Source: Astropecten irregularis (Eukaryota; Echinodermata; Asteroidea; Paxillosida; Astropectinidae). From it: a DNA stretch of 64,000 nucleotides. Positions within the stretch are counted from its first letter, which is position 1. Every line of letters starts with the position of its first letter. A program made the position numbers and the translations under genes. The notes beneath the pieces are model-generated. The model saw nothing but the letters and a program-made list of their open reading frames with translations. It had not been told where the DNA came from and ran no database searches. The DNA lies in assembly GCA_963971285.1 (NCBI GenBank), contig OZ020252.1, positions 19,009,662 through 19,073,661 of the forward strand, in the 5' to 3' direction. Shown here in pieces: positions 42,701 to 53,450 of the stretch.

Positions 42701-45700
42701 TAGAATCAACGTCCTACTTTATACTTACCACTGTGCATAGGTGTCTGTCCTCTCCGGTCCAAACGCACTGAATCGATGTATGCGTGTGTACTCTGACTTG
42801 GACATCATCTCCATGATGGCCACCATCCACTGCCGGGCCACTCGAGCAGACTCGCATTTGACCAGCAGGTTCCTAAACATCAAAACAACAACAAACAACA
42901 ACAACAACAATATAAATGGATAAGACTTGAAGCTATGCATGGTGGAAGTAGTAAAATAAGGTAGGTTTGTGGATACGTCATGTAATCTCTTCTGTAAGTG
43001 TAAGGTTCGGAGAAGAACCGATGGTTTAATACTTAACAACAATAAATGGACAAATTAGAGAGTTTTCATTGATGTATAATATGAGAGAGATAATTAGTGG
43101 AAAATAAAATCCCACATTGCCATGTATGTGATCACATTATGATCGAAAACAGCTGCAAAAACCTACAATTCTTCATAACATGGTGACCCACTGTCTTTTT
43201 TATGAAAACTTTTCTCGTCTCAAAATTCATTCTTTTTAAACAAGCTGTTGGTGTTTAGACGTCAAACAGTCTGGAGATAATTGGAGATTTGTTTTTTCTT
43301 TCATCAAGAACTTTGTGTGTGAAGTATTAACTCTGCATATGACCTGCAAATGTGTCCACCTTTGAGCAAATTTGGTGCAATTGTCAAACTCTGAGAGCCT
43401 CTGTGCTGACATTTCACAGAGCTAGGCCTGATGTTTCTTCAATCAGAACCTCACCTGTACTGGTTGGAGATGACCAGTCCAGTATTCAGGCCAGTCTCTT
43501 CAATGCCCCAGTTGGTTTCAAAGTCGCTGTCGGCAAGCATGACGGCACGGATGTGGCCATCCCTGGGACGTACGTACGCAACAAAGGAATCCTTTGTGAC
43601 CAACCATCTGGAATATCAGAAGGAGAAAAACACACACATAAGTTTTCAACAAAAAGGCTAAATGATGAGCTTGGAGGATAACATCATGACAGGAATAACA
43701 TAGATATGCTGTTCATTAAATAACCTCCACGTACCCCTTTATTGGTCACCTTCCCCTAACCACACTTTGACCTCTTGTTGTGGTCTCATTGCATGCTTTC
43801 CTTGTTTCCCTGGTCACTCTATTCTCATTTGTTCATATACTCCAGTCCACTTGTATCTTTACTTGCGTGTTCTTGTCCTCTTGTCATTTAGCCTTTGAGA
43901 AAGATCATGCTATAGGATTGAAATGTCAGACCCTCCTATTAACTCCAATCATTTTTTATAAATTTCAGGTCATTATTTTGAATGATGAGCAGTTTGCAGC
44001 AGTTTATTACAGGTACTTGTATCATTTATGTGTATCTTCACTACCATGTACGTGTCCTCCAGGCATTTAGCCTTTGAGGAAGATCCTGCTAGGATCAAAT
44101 CGTCAGGCCCTCCTAACCCCCTTTAACCCCTTGGAGTTCTCTCTAATAGAATGTAAATATACCTTTTACTGTAGTGAGCAGCTACTGATGTACAATCTGT
44201 ACAGACCAGGCATGGACAGCACCTCGTGATGGGAACCCGGTGACCTCCTGACCTCTTTTGAACCCAGCCTTCTCTGTAAGAACACAAAGATGATGGATAG
44301 CCCAATCATTTGTCTAGGCAGAATGTAGGTACGCCAGTTTCACACATGTAGTCATGTACATATACAATTAAACAGAAATATTTACAAATTTACCTATAAC
44401 TTACAGGGTATAAAGATTGTGAAGGTAGAAACATACCGTTTAAGTTTTTCTGCCTGAAATGCTGTATTCATCCAGAAAAGAGTACAACCAATGACAAAAA
44501 AAACAATCTTTGATCTTTTTAAAGATAAAAAATCACGGAGAAAAGACTTAAGAAATACTGTGGGCATTTTTCACTCTTTATTCAAAAAGTGGGCACCGTA
44601 TGGGACTGAAAATTTCACAGACCATGAATATCAAATGAAAATTTTAATGGTGGTTTCTTTTATTAAGGAAGACATTTTGTGCTCAGCAACTTTTTGTGCT
44701 TAGCAGCTCCAAGAAGTTGGCCAATGGGTGAAGCAAAACAGCATTAATGCTTTAATGTGTGAAAGAGACATGAATTACGTCCAACATTATTATATTTTTT
44801 TCTCTTTACTTCCCTGTATGAGTTTTACATGACACTGAGTAATTTCTATCAATCTGTACAAAAACACCAAGTAATAACACCTACATGTACATGCATTTGT
44901 TCAATGTAGACATGAGATCAATATGAACACTGCACTGACATGGGAGGGGCAATACATGGTCCTTATAGCAGGCTTTATTATAGAAGGGCACTCATTGACC
45001 CACAAACTAATACATCAATGGGATTTCATTAGGTACAGTCCCCAAAAATGTATTAATGAACTGATGAAGCCGATGCTGGCACGCAATGAATGGAAATTCG
45101 TGGAAATGGGAATTGTGGTGAGTCGAAACAGCTAGAAGACAAAAGATAATGCATATAACGGGACAGGGTATTACCCTCTACAATGATACATATGTAGGTT
45201 TAGTATTGTTTACTTAATATTCTTGGACAAGTGCCACTGTATCCTTCTTTTTGGTATATCTTTGATATTTCATTTTTGTATAACCAAGATGAATGCACTA
45301 TCAAAACCACTGCTGTTAAATTCCTAGATGATACATGTACATGTAGGTTAAAAATTACAAGTCTTATTTTTGTCTATTATGTTATATTTCATTGCGACTA
45401 TAGTAAAAGTGTAAACAGTAAAAATGTCTGTACAAATTGATTTGATCATTGACTTAAATTGTATTTGTTATTTTGTAATTAATAATCAACCCAGGGGCGG
45501 ATTTAAGGGGGTGCTGGAGATTGCCCCCCCCCCCTGCTCTGGACACCCCCATTCCAATTGTTCTTCTTTCTAATTGTAAGTAAAGATTTGTTTTCAAGCA
45601 AATTTGACAAGTAATAAGCAGGAAATCGTATCTCCAGCCTAATCAATTTGAAAATAATCAGGTGGGAGGTGCCAACAGATCCCACTCCAAAAAAAAAAAT

Positions 45701-48700
45701 TCTGGATTCGTCCCTGCGACAAACTGAAACACTAGAAAACTGTTTCCGAACGGTCAGTAACATGATGCACTGCATGCTATGGATATATAATTCATACTGC
45801 AAGGGTACGCTTCAATGCAAGACCGTCCGATTTGTTTTTCTGTTCTACACGTCCCTTAATAGATGCAAACGAGGGTTGATCTTTTGAAATATTTAAAGCA
45901 TTTCTCACTTTGAATCATGCATCATACACTGGCATTTGAATTCCCAGATAAAGAGCGCTGTTGCTGTATGAGTAATCACAGGATTTGGGAGCAAGCTTAG
46001 TGCCTAGATACATACATATGAGAATGCCAGTCCTGATACATAAAGGATACTGACATATTTTTTTCCCAAATGGCATCCCATGTATGACAGTCGGCAGTTA
46101 TTTTTATTTTGCATTAACTTTCGCAGAATTTGTAATTGATATGAGGAAAAAAAACACATCCAGCCAGGATATAATGTGCATTCTGATACATGGTGATTTA
46201 AAAATAGCTGGGCCTTTAAAAAATCTGACTTTTAACAGGTCTGATTTTTCTTGTTCTTCTTTTTTAAAATGATTGACTTCCTCAATTTATTGATACTTAC
46301 ATAATTATTTCTTATCATTTATCTGTAAAATTTGTGAATTGGGAGTTTGTTTTCAAAAGGGAGAGAGGTTTGGAGAATCTGTATTTGGGATTTTGTTCGG
46401 GAAAAACCATTTGATAATTGCTACCACATCATTCCTAAATTATTGGACACAGAGCAAGACTACACTGCACGATATTCAAGCGGAAATTCCCAAAAAGGAT
46501 CGTTTAGGAAATTTGTAGACCGGAAATGATCAGATCATTTTGTGGGGCCGTAGCTCCACATCAATCGTGATAGTGCTATTTCAAAACCATTTTGCCTACA
46601 GAGAACTAAATAGACCTACATGTATAACCAAGTATTGCTGCAGTTCAATTGCCTAATCATATATTGCCACGATAGCCCATTTTTATGCCTGTGCTCCCAT
46701 GTTTTTAGGGGCCAATTTCATGGAGCTGTTTAATTTCATGGAGGACGAAATGTCTTGCTCAATGAAAACAAACCACCATTAAAAATTCCATTTGATATTT
46801 ATGGTCTGCGGACAGCCACAGAACAATCACAAGTGATACACAACACATGGAAATTTGGTTGCTAATCATGCTTTTAGTAAGACAGAAATTTTATGGTTTG
46901 CAAATTTTTGTGCTAAGCAGGGCCGTCAAAATTGGCCCCTGGACGCACATATGGTAACGTTTATCAAACATTACTCATGATAGCAGAGCTATGCGGAATC
47001 CTACGTTTGGGGTAACTATTAAAATCAACAGCCAATCGTGCAAAGTTTTCAAGCTCAGTAAAAGTATTTGAAGACTCTAGAGACAAACAAAATAAACATG
47101 GTGAAGAAAACTGGCTGACATAATTTCTTTTACAATGTATCTGCAGCAGGACTAGTTTTGTACAGATCAAATTTGTCTGCAAGCTCATGTACTGTACATT
47201 GTATATTATTAACTACATATTAACTGCATGTAGGGTTGTGCAATGCTGCAATTTATACTGTACATGTATACCATACATGTCTGCATGTAAGAAGACTGTA
47301 TGACCAAGGAGATTATTTATTGTAATAGCACAACACCACAACACACAATTCTCATCACAGTTGGATGAACACAGTTTACAAATACAAAAGTGAAATAGAT
47401 AATGGAACAAGTAATGGCATATTTTCAAGGTTTCACAATTTCATCACATCATGCCAGTACACAGAACATGCATGCGTTTGGAGCATGTGGGCTGAATGAT
47501 AACAAAAAGTCAAATTTTGCCTCTTTCCCCCCCCCCCCCCCCCCCCCCAGGGAATATTGATGTAGTGGAACCCCGAGAACATTTTATAAGTTGTTTTTTT
47601 TTTTTTTTTTTCAAAATGCAGAGTCATGAAATCGCAGATGCTATCTCAGGAAGTTGGTTACTTAGCATCAATATTTCTCATTGACCTGGGCAGTTTCCAT
47701 GTAATATTCTGTCAGTCATACATGTACTTCTTCCGAGAAACTGAAAATGGATAATACTGCATTTCAGAAAGTACTTTGTGAAAATCTCGGCTGAAATGAA
47801 AGAAAAAGTTGTATGTTTATGTCAAGCTGCAGAAACGGCTTCGGTTGCAACCCCCCCTCCCCCCCCCCAAAAAAATAAATTGTAGTCATTTTAAAACTTT
47901 CTCACAAGGATGTAAGCAATACGATACACGCTGTAACTGCCCAAATGTTTCAAAATGACTAATCAACAAATAAATTCTACTATTTTTTCCCTACTTTCAG
48001 GTACTTACTTTCCTTTCACGCCAAGTTCACCCACAAAGGAAAGATGGCTGACCTCCAGAAATTCAAGCTATTTAGAAAAAAAACGAAACAAATCAAAATT
48101 AGAACACAGCTGACACAAAACAAAAATACAAAATCATGTTCTTTGTGCACTTATGTCCTTGAATATAATTTTGTAACAGAAAATGTGTACGTTTCTTTTT
48201 ATTTTTTATTGAAATTTCTGCAGAATATGCCCTAGGAATTACCCCTGGATTACTACATATATATCTTTCCTTTCAAATGGACAGTTCCGGCTTTGCTCTT
48301 AAGCCCCGCCCATTTGTATGTTTTACATAACGTATGTGACTGAGGCTTATGCGGTTAAAAGGCGGCCTTCAATTGGTCAATGCACACAGTTTGATTGACA
48401 GGCCGGAAGGGTCCATACTGACACAATGTCAATTTTCAAAAGCATTTTAGTCAGACAAAATCCTTCGGCATTAATGGACAAGGGAAGGTGTTGCTAAGAG
48501 CAACCAAGACATTCCACTTACAGCATTTTAGTGGTGACTACTGTGCCTGTTTGGACTTTGCTCTGGTCTCTGTGAGTTATTTTAAAAGATGCACTGTGAG
48601 AAAAAATCATCTGATTTCTCAGCGGCCAATATGTGGGCCCGGTTGCAAAATGTGGACCTGTAAATTCTGCTAATTATAGCAAAAGTACAGGTTACCAGCC

Positions 48701-51700
48701 AAAATATCACATAAGCTGCATACTGTTTGTAACCGGTATCTAGCTGATCGTTGGTTAGCGACCAAAAGAAAAATTCTGAGCAGTTTTTTTTTTTGCTGAT
48801 CCATCAACTTGGGCAGCAATTTGAATTTAATTGGACAATTTCAGAAGCCTATGCATTGCAAAGCCTTTAAAAGGGGGTTCTGAACTTACTGCCTGGATTG
48901 ATACACAAAAATGGAAGACATATGAATCTCTTTCTTACCGTTTGTGGATGGTTTCTGTACAAGGGATTGCTGACTAAGCTCTTCAAATAATTTTCATACT
49001 GATGCTGTAAAAACAATGATTCATAAAAGAAAATACTTGACAATGCTTAGATTGTAAAAAAAGAAAGAAAGCTGTATTTAGACATGTTACAGTTCTAGTA
49101 AAATATTATCTCAAATACAATCTCACTTATACATGTATAACAAGCCTGGAATTTAACGGAGGCCAAGGAGGCCATGGCCTTTGTTGCCCTGGTTCTTGAA
49201 CTTTGTGCCCCCTTCAAGTGTTTCCATAGACATTATGATTTTCCAATGGAAGTGCCCATTGCAATGGAAAAGTGGCCTTGCCCCTTTCAAAACCAAATTC
49301 AAGGCCTGATATAATTACAAATAGGGATTAGGGAGACATGATGGCGTCTGAAAGTGAACATTTGGGAGACATCAGGAATTAGGGAGGCATTCCGATGTCT
49401 CCCTAAGGTATCAGCTACCTTTTAAAGACATATTATTATTGTCCGTATTTTAATAGAAGACAGAGAATGCTCTCAATATTAACATATATGTCAATTTTAA
49501 GTTCATTGGTTTTGGAGGATGTTTAGAAATAGGTAAGTATAAAAGTTTGTGCACAACCCTATGGGAAAGTCTCCCTCAGGTCCCATCCTCGGTTATTATT
49601 ATCCTCAAATAATATGTAAAATACTATCTTAAATACTATCTCAAAACTCAAATACAATTGAAAATACTAACTTGTGATTTTAGGCCTAAGGTGCATGTGT
49701 GCAAAATTAGTTGTTGTTTTTTCCTCATGGTTGTCGGGCATGGACTGAACCAGACTTTTCAAACAGGTGTTATTTCATGAGCATATTGATTCAGGCAAAA
49801 CATGGCATTTTACATATGATTATCCTGTGTGTAGCATTAAAAAAAAATGCAAAAATCGCTTAAGTTCATGCCACGGTCACGATTAATTTCAACTCCCTGG
49901 GGCACTTTTTATGAGCCATGCATGTTCCGTGCATTCTGCCTGCAGGCTTATCCCCTTCCCTGGTCACGAATATTGAATTTACAGAGATATTTTACAAAAT
50001 AAACGAAGGCCATATGGCCATTTCCCTAAAGATCGGACATACGATATGCACGAAGCACTTCTGTTATGAGAGTAACAGTTACTACCGGTAACTGATACAA
50101 AACACGAATCAGAACTATACACTGTGTACTGATATTAAAAAACTTCATTTTACATGAGGCTCTAGGAAATGGGGTAGCGATTCTTGCTTGTCAGAATTGT
50201 GTCAGACCGCCAAAGGCAGAATGACAGAAATTCAGCAGAGCTTAATTACGCAAGTTAATTTGAAACCGGACATTTATATCATTGTCCATTAATTTCGACC
50301 ATGTCAACCAAATTGCACAGTATTTGCTTTCTACACTACACGTACTAGTTACCAATGCACAAAATCAGTTTGCAGAAAACAATTTTGCTCATGATTTGTG
50401 TTATCAATCGTAGGGCATATGGTGCATTGCAGTCCTACTCCTACATGTATGGACAAATAGGCCCCCTACGATGGGTTATCCTTTGTATTTAAACTTGAGC
50501 TACGATCGCTCATAGGGCTTCCTGAAATCGACCCATGGAGTCATTATTACTGACTGGCTGATCCATTCAGGCTTACCATTCTCTTGGGAAGTTGTTGAGC
50601 TCGTACCCAGGCGTCGGGCGTCCTTGGAAAATGAGCTAAATCCCGATTGCGATTCGCTTTGAATGTCCGTCGCCTCTGGAGGTGGCTGTAGGGAGAATGA
50701 TGGATTTATTCTAGATTAAAAAAAGAAAGGTAGCAACTTGAGGGATGGTTCCGACGCAAATTAACTTGCATAATATATCCCTCAAAATTTCACAGTAACA
50801 AAACAACTATTAAAATCATTGTCTTTCGTTTTTGTCCCACTTGTAAAATTAGAAAATGATTTGACTGAGATCCCGGTACGTACTCTCGATCGCCGAAGGG
50901 TATCACCAAGCGAGCTTTGTAGAGCAATATCTCCTCGTGGAGTTTGATGAAGTCATTGCTTCTTCTCTGAATGGTCCAGATGCAGGTACCATGCTTCACA
51001 TCGATGTAGTATCTGCAGACAACCGTATGTGAGTACAAACAAAATTTGTTTGATTTAGGAGGGTCTGACGTTTTGAACCTAGCAGGATCTTCCTCAAAGG
51101 CTCAACAAACTTTCCAATCAGCAAATAACCACAAGGGAAACTGACCGGATTAATTTTACGCCACTGAAAGGTGAAAAATGAGAAAAATGACCGGGGCCGG
51201 ATTCGAGCCAGCGACCCCTGGAATACCACACCGGTGCTCTACCAACTGAGCTATCCAACCCTATGTTGGCGCTGTCCCAAAAAGTCAATTATCTTTCTTC
51301 GTACCCAGTCCAGAAAAGGCATGAAACCATTCACATATGTGTACAGCAATATCTAATTGATGATCACAACACCATTAGCAATGCTCCAACCTGAGAAATG
51401 ATATGTGGGGGTTCACCCAAAGAGGATGCAGCTTTTTTTAAGGTGACCAAAGAAACTTTGACTATAGCGAATATACAGGCAAATAGTGAACTGCAGGATT
51501 AATAAGCTTACTCGTTAGGGTTGAGGTACTGGGAAGACGTAGACCTCCCACAGTCCACAAGGGTCACCTCCAGCTTCTGATGGGGTAAGAAGACACCCCT
51601 GCTGATATCTCGGAAACCCTTTGGCTCAGAGTGGGTGCTTCCAAACGATCGGATGATAGCATCTGCACACAAAGTGCATGTGAAATGGAATCCACATAAA

Positions 51701-53404
51701 GAAATTACAATTGATGGAGATGAATAGTATATAGTATCATTAATTTGGTTAATTTGATAATTATAACAACTGCGGTCTGTTCATAATTGAATTTGTTATG
51801 AAGTAAAAACAAACCTGTGGAATATTCAGAGCTCTCATTGATCAATGTTGCAAACAGTACACTACATACAGCAACAAAAAGCATGGCAATTGTTACCCGA
51901 AATTGTAAGGTACATGAACTGTAATTGTAATTGTGAGGTTTTGATCTTAGAGATCAAAACTGTTTTCGGTCTTACAGTAAATGTATGTTTTACTCATTTC
52001 TGGATAAATACAGAATTTCAGCCGGAAAAAAGTACAGAGTGTGTGTGTTTGTCAAAGATAAACTACCGGTAAGCATATGAGTAATACATCACTGAACACG
52101 CTTGTCTGACATCTACAGTTGGTATCTGAACCCAAAATGACCTACATGTAATTACAGCCAAGAATTGCTTTAATTGATGAATTCTTCCACAGGATTGTAT
52201 TTAAGGACACTTTCACACTTTGCCCTATTTGTATTCTCCATCTTTCATCAGTTCATGTGCATTGCATACTGTATGTACAGGTTTTATTGCTTACAGGTAC
52301 TCAAGCAGAAGATCTACCTGCAGGTGCGTATCTATCATGGCTGAACAGAGCAAGTTCAAGCTGTTCCTTATTAAAAAAGAGGTGTTTTCTTCCGAATGCA
52401 TTTTTCAATCAACTTGCACTACTTATTCACAGACATGACAGATACTTACTTGGATTATCCACAGAATCTACCTGGTCTGGTTCATCGATCCATTCCCAGT
52501 CCACATTCTGGCTGCCCCTGTCTGATGGATCACTAAACAACGATCCCACTCGGTGGAGGTTTGTGGGTCTGCCGATGTACAGATGTCCTTGGCTCTTGGA
52601 GTTGGCTCGTGGCCTGTCAGTGTCGCAGTCCTTGGCTACGGAATCGTAGCACGGGGAATTGTCTTTCCCCATCTTGATCTTTTCTAGGACAGCCATTTCT
52701 GGAGGGACGTGCACATTTTCTTTGCTCCTTCCGTCTGATTGGGAGCAAGAAACCTTGACCATGCTGATGGAGAGCTCTAAGGACTTTGACGACCTTGTGG
52801 GCGCCATATCTGCTTCGTCCTCACCTATATTATCGCTACTGGCAGAGGCGCCTATTACATGGTCTTCATCAATTACGACAGTTTCCATGGTCATGTTTTG
52901 TGGATCATCTCCCATAGCATTGTCCTTTTCCTCATCACTGTCATCCTCTTCTGTATCATATTCAAGTTCTTCTGGTTGGTCTCTACCATACCCGTCCTCT
53001 TCTGAATCCCCTTCTGTCTCATCATCATTTCTGGGCGAGTTCCTCCCCCCCTCGTCTCCATGCCAACCGCCTCCATTCACCTTTTCTTCAGTGATGCTGC
53101 CGTGGTTACTGTTAATTACATCTTCCTCACGAGATGTAATCTTGTTGCTCTTCCCGGAGCCCATGCTGCCTAGCTTCTTTCCCGAATCCCCTCGTTTCCT
53201 GTACCTCTTCCCGCTGGCCAGCTTCTGCTTTTCACAGTCCGCAGCATCTGCTCTCTGCTTATCGGGATGCCTGCCATCCTCCTCCCTTTTGTTCTTGTCC
53301 ATTTCAAATGTGCCGTAATTGACTTTGGAATGATCATCTTTATCCAGGCTCTCTATGCTGTCATCCGGTGATGGGCTGATAATTGGCTCCGAGTCACGAT
53401 CCAT
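33752..53404 (-). CDS. PLD1: Phospholipase D1/2-type enzyme (PX-PH-HKD), complete, 22 coding exons
   Basis: Role (family): hydrolyses phosphatidylcholine to phosphatidic acid at Golgi, endosomal and plasma membranes; regulated by PIP2, ARF and Rho. Exons in transcript order: 53404-52450, 51662-51512, 51012-50884, 50685-50577, 49004-48939, 48067-48009, 44273-44163, 43607-43455, 42872-42729, 42204-42039, 41918-41808, 41507-41304, 40899-40846, 38559-38301, 37887-37769, 37245-37135, 36850-36740, 36552-36464, 35801-35635, 35258-34973, 34606-34486, 33976-33752. They join in frame to 1299 residues (mammalian PLD1 about 1070). An in-frame TAA directly precedes the ATG. Approximate domains: acidic N-terminus 1-318, PX 335-475, Cys cluster ([10 protein letters not shown]) near 505, PH 520-620, HKD1 HEKLVAID at 736, HKD2 HSKLMIVD at 1120, C-terminus KLWT. 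Both catalytic motifs are intact. Exon 14 uses a GC donor. PLD1 versus PLD2 orthology is not settled; the invertebrate gene may predate the split. Confidence 0.95.
34973..35258 (-). CDS. PLD1: PLD exon 20, second HKD catalytic motif
   Basis: Encodes FYGLRTHDT, then [34 protein letters not shown] and [18 protein letters not shown]. The catalytic His codon is 35167-35169. Two adjacent AGs could serve as acceptor; only the one after GTTAAC keeps the frame. Confidence 0.95.
36612..36720 (+). repeat. GGGAGACATC repeat, inverted partner at 49325-49432
   Basis: ATGTCTTTAAAAGGTAGCTG then GTACCTCAGGGAGACATC is closely matched by the reverse complement of 49395-49432. Internal GTCTCCCTAA words repeat within each copy. 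It lies in the PLD intron between exons 17 and 18. Confidence 0.6.
37440..37579. mobile_element. GGGGCCGATTTCACTAAAG inverted-repeat element
   Basis: The ends GGGGCCGATTTCACTAAAG and CTTTAGTGAAATCGGCCCC are exact inverted repeats, with GCGATCATCGC/GATGATCGC words inside. 140 bp, in a PLD intron. Confidence 0.75.
38301..38559 (-). CDS. PLD1: PLD exon 14, loop region ending at a GC donor
   Basis: Encodes the variable loop after HKD1 and then the conserved [13 protein letters not shown]. Frame and spacing to the next exon (12 residues between KD and DR, as I recall for human PLD1) require the boundary CAAG|GCAAGG, a GC-AG intron. The nearby GT (AAGGAT|GTACTG) would put exon 15 out of frame. Confidence 0.85.
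39858..39960 (+). repeat. Foldback end-module fragment
   Basis: AATCCTGCTAGGATCGAT, then TTCAGGTCATTTTTTTGG and GCTGTTTTCAGCAGC, follow the module order seen at 8455-8582 and 43888-44010. The start is truncated. Confidence 0.45.
40846..40899 (-). CDS. PLD1: PLD exon 13, 54-nt acidic microexon (possibly alternative)
   Basis: Between TCCTGTCCTGCAG and GTAGGT lie 18 codons, [18 protein letters not shown]. Both borders are phase 0, so inclusion or skipping keeps the frame. It falls in the family's variable loop, the place where mammalian PLD1 splice forms differ. Confidence 0.6.
41304..41507 (-). CDS. PLD1: PLD exon 12, first HKD catalytic motif
   Basis: Encodes [10 protein letters not shown], then [19 protein letters not shown] and [16 protein letters not shown]. 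The catalytic His codon is 41454-41456, in HxKxxxxD. The exon ends CAGCAGGAG|GTGATT. Confidence 0.95.
43888..44125 (+). repeat. Two foldback end modules in tandem
   Basis: GCCTTTGAGAAAGATCATGC (43892) with its tail GATGAGCAGTTTGCAGCAG (43984) is followed by a second GCCTTTGAGGAAGATCCTGC at 44071. It ends 38 bp before PLD exon 7. Confidence 0.55.
44366..44725. mobile_element. Fused fragments of two MITE families
   Basis: 44366-44626 matches the AAAGGTACTGTCATA family (TTACCTATAACTTACAGGGT, GCTGTATTCATCCAGAAAAG) but lacks the ends. From about 44627 it switches to the right half of the GGGGCCAATTTCATAG family (TTAATGGTGGTTTCTTTTAT, GTGCTTAGCAGCTCC). Confidence 0.55.
46708..46939. mobile_element. 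GGGGCCAATTTCATGG-family MITE
   Basis: It starts GGGGCCAATTTCATGGAGCT and ends AAAATTGGCCCC. The interior shares CAAGTGATACACAACACATG then GAAATTTGGTTG with 27259-27503. PLD intron. Confidence 0.7.
49143..49309. repeat. AGCCTGG...AAGGCCTG dispersed repeat, copy 2 (longer)
   Basis: Near-identical over about 120 bp to 31702-31824. It has an extra left part, CTGGAATTTAACGGAGGCCA, which makes short inverted ends with AAATTCAAGGCCTG. Confidence 0.65.
49325..49432 (-). repeat. GGGAGACATC repeat, inverted relative to 36612-36720
   Basis: GATGTCTCCCTAAGGTATC then AGCTACCTTTTAAAGACAT is the reverse complement of the other copy's left part. It begins 16 bp after the 49143-49309 repeat. Confidence 0.6.
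50405..50540. mobile_element. TACGATCGAT-family element
   Basis: ATCGTAGGGCATATG, CCCCCTACGATGGGTTATCC, then TACGATCGCTCATAGGGC and TGAAATCGACCC appear in family order. It ends 37 bp before PLD exon 4. Confidence 0.55.
51048..51440 (-). mobile_element. tRNA-promoter element with outer foldback module, copy 7
   Basis: The outer module TTAGGAGGGTCTGACG then AACCTAGCAGGATCTTCC is followed at once by AGCAAATAACCACAAGGG and a good minus-strand tRNA head (box A TAGCTCAGTTGGTAGAGC, box B GGCTCGAATCC). GTGGGGGTTCACCCAAAGAG near 51407 matches the distal interior of copy 1. This copy shows that module and tRNA element are one unit. Confidence 0.65.
51936..52040 (-). mobile_element. AAAGGTACTGTCATA-family fragment, copy D
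   Basis: The palindrome TTTTGATCTTAGAGATCAAA is followed by ACTCATTTCTGGATAAATAC; reversed, this matches the middle of copy A at 26176-26538. Confidence 0.5.
52450..53404 (-). CDS. PLD1: PLD exon 1 (coding), long acidic N-terminal extension
   Basis: Encodes 318 residues ahead of the PX domain, beginning [16 protein letters not shown]. It is rich in Asp, Glu, Ser, Lys and Gly, with an acidic stretch ([17 protein letters not shown]) and a basic [12 protein letters not shown], and looks disordered. Mammalian PLD1 has only about 80 residues before PX. A TAA codon sits directly before the ATG. The first noncoding exon joins at an acceptor after 53451 (TTCTTTGCAG on the minus strand). Confidence 0.9.
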
Positions 53405-53450
53405 TTAGAGATGATGATTTCCCTCAAATCGGCCGCAAGCAAGCTGTTTG
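53405..53450 (-). other. PLD 5' UTR part of the first coding exon
   Basis: 46 nt between a likely acceptor (minus-strand CTTTTCTTTGCAG) and the ATG. The upstream noncoding exon is not certain; the best donors are CAG|GTAAAC near 58948 and GAAAG|GTAAGT near 59626. Confidence 0.5.

Noticed and set aside
47528-47549. Long C-run and adjacent T-run as a regulatory element
   Set aside because: Simple homopolymer; no other support.
48290-48420. GC box plus CCAAT cluster inside a PLD intron (CCCCGCCC, CAATTGGTCAATG)
   Set aside because: Could be an internal promoter, but there is no nearby donor or ATG in a sensible position; too weak to call.
52659-53318. Long plus-strand open frame rich in Ser/Pro
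   Set aside because: It is the antisense of the PLD N-terminal exon; the acidic/Ser codons opposite give long open frames. No splice or family support.
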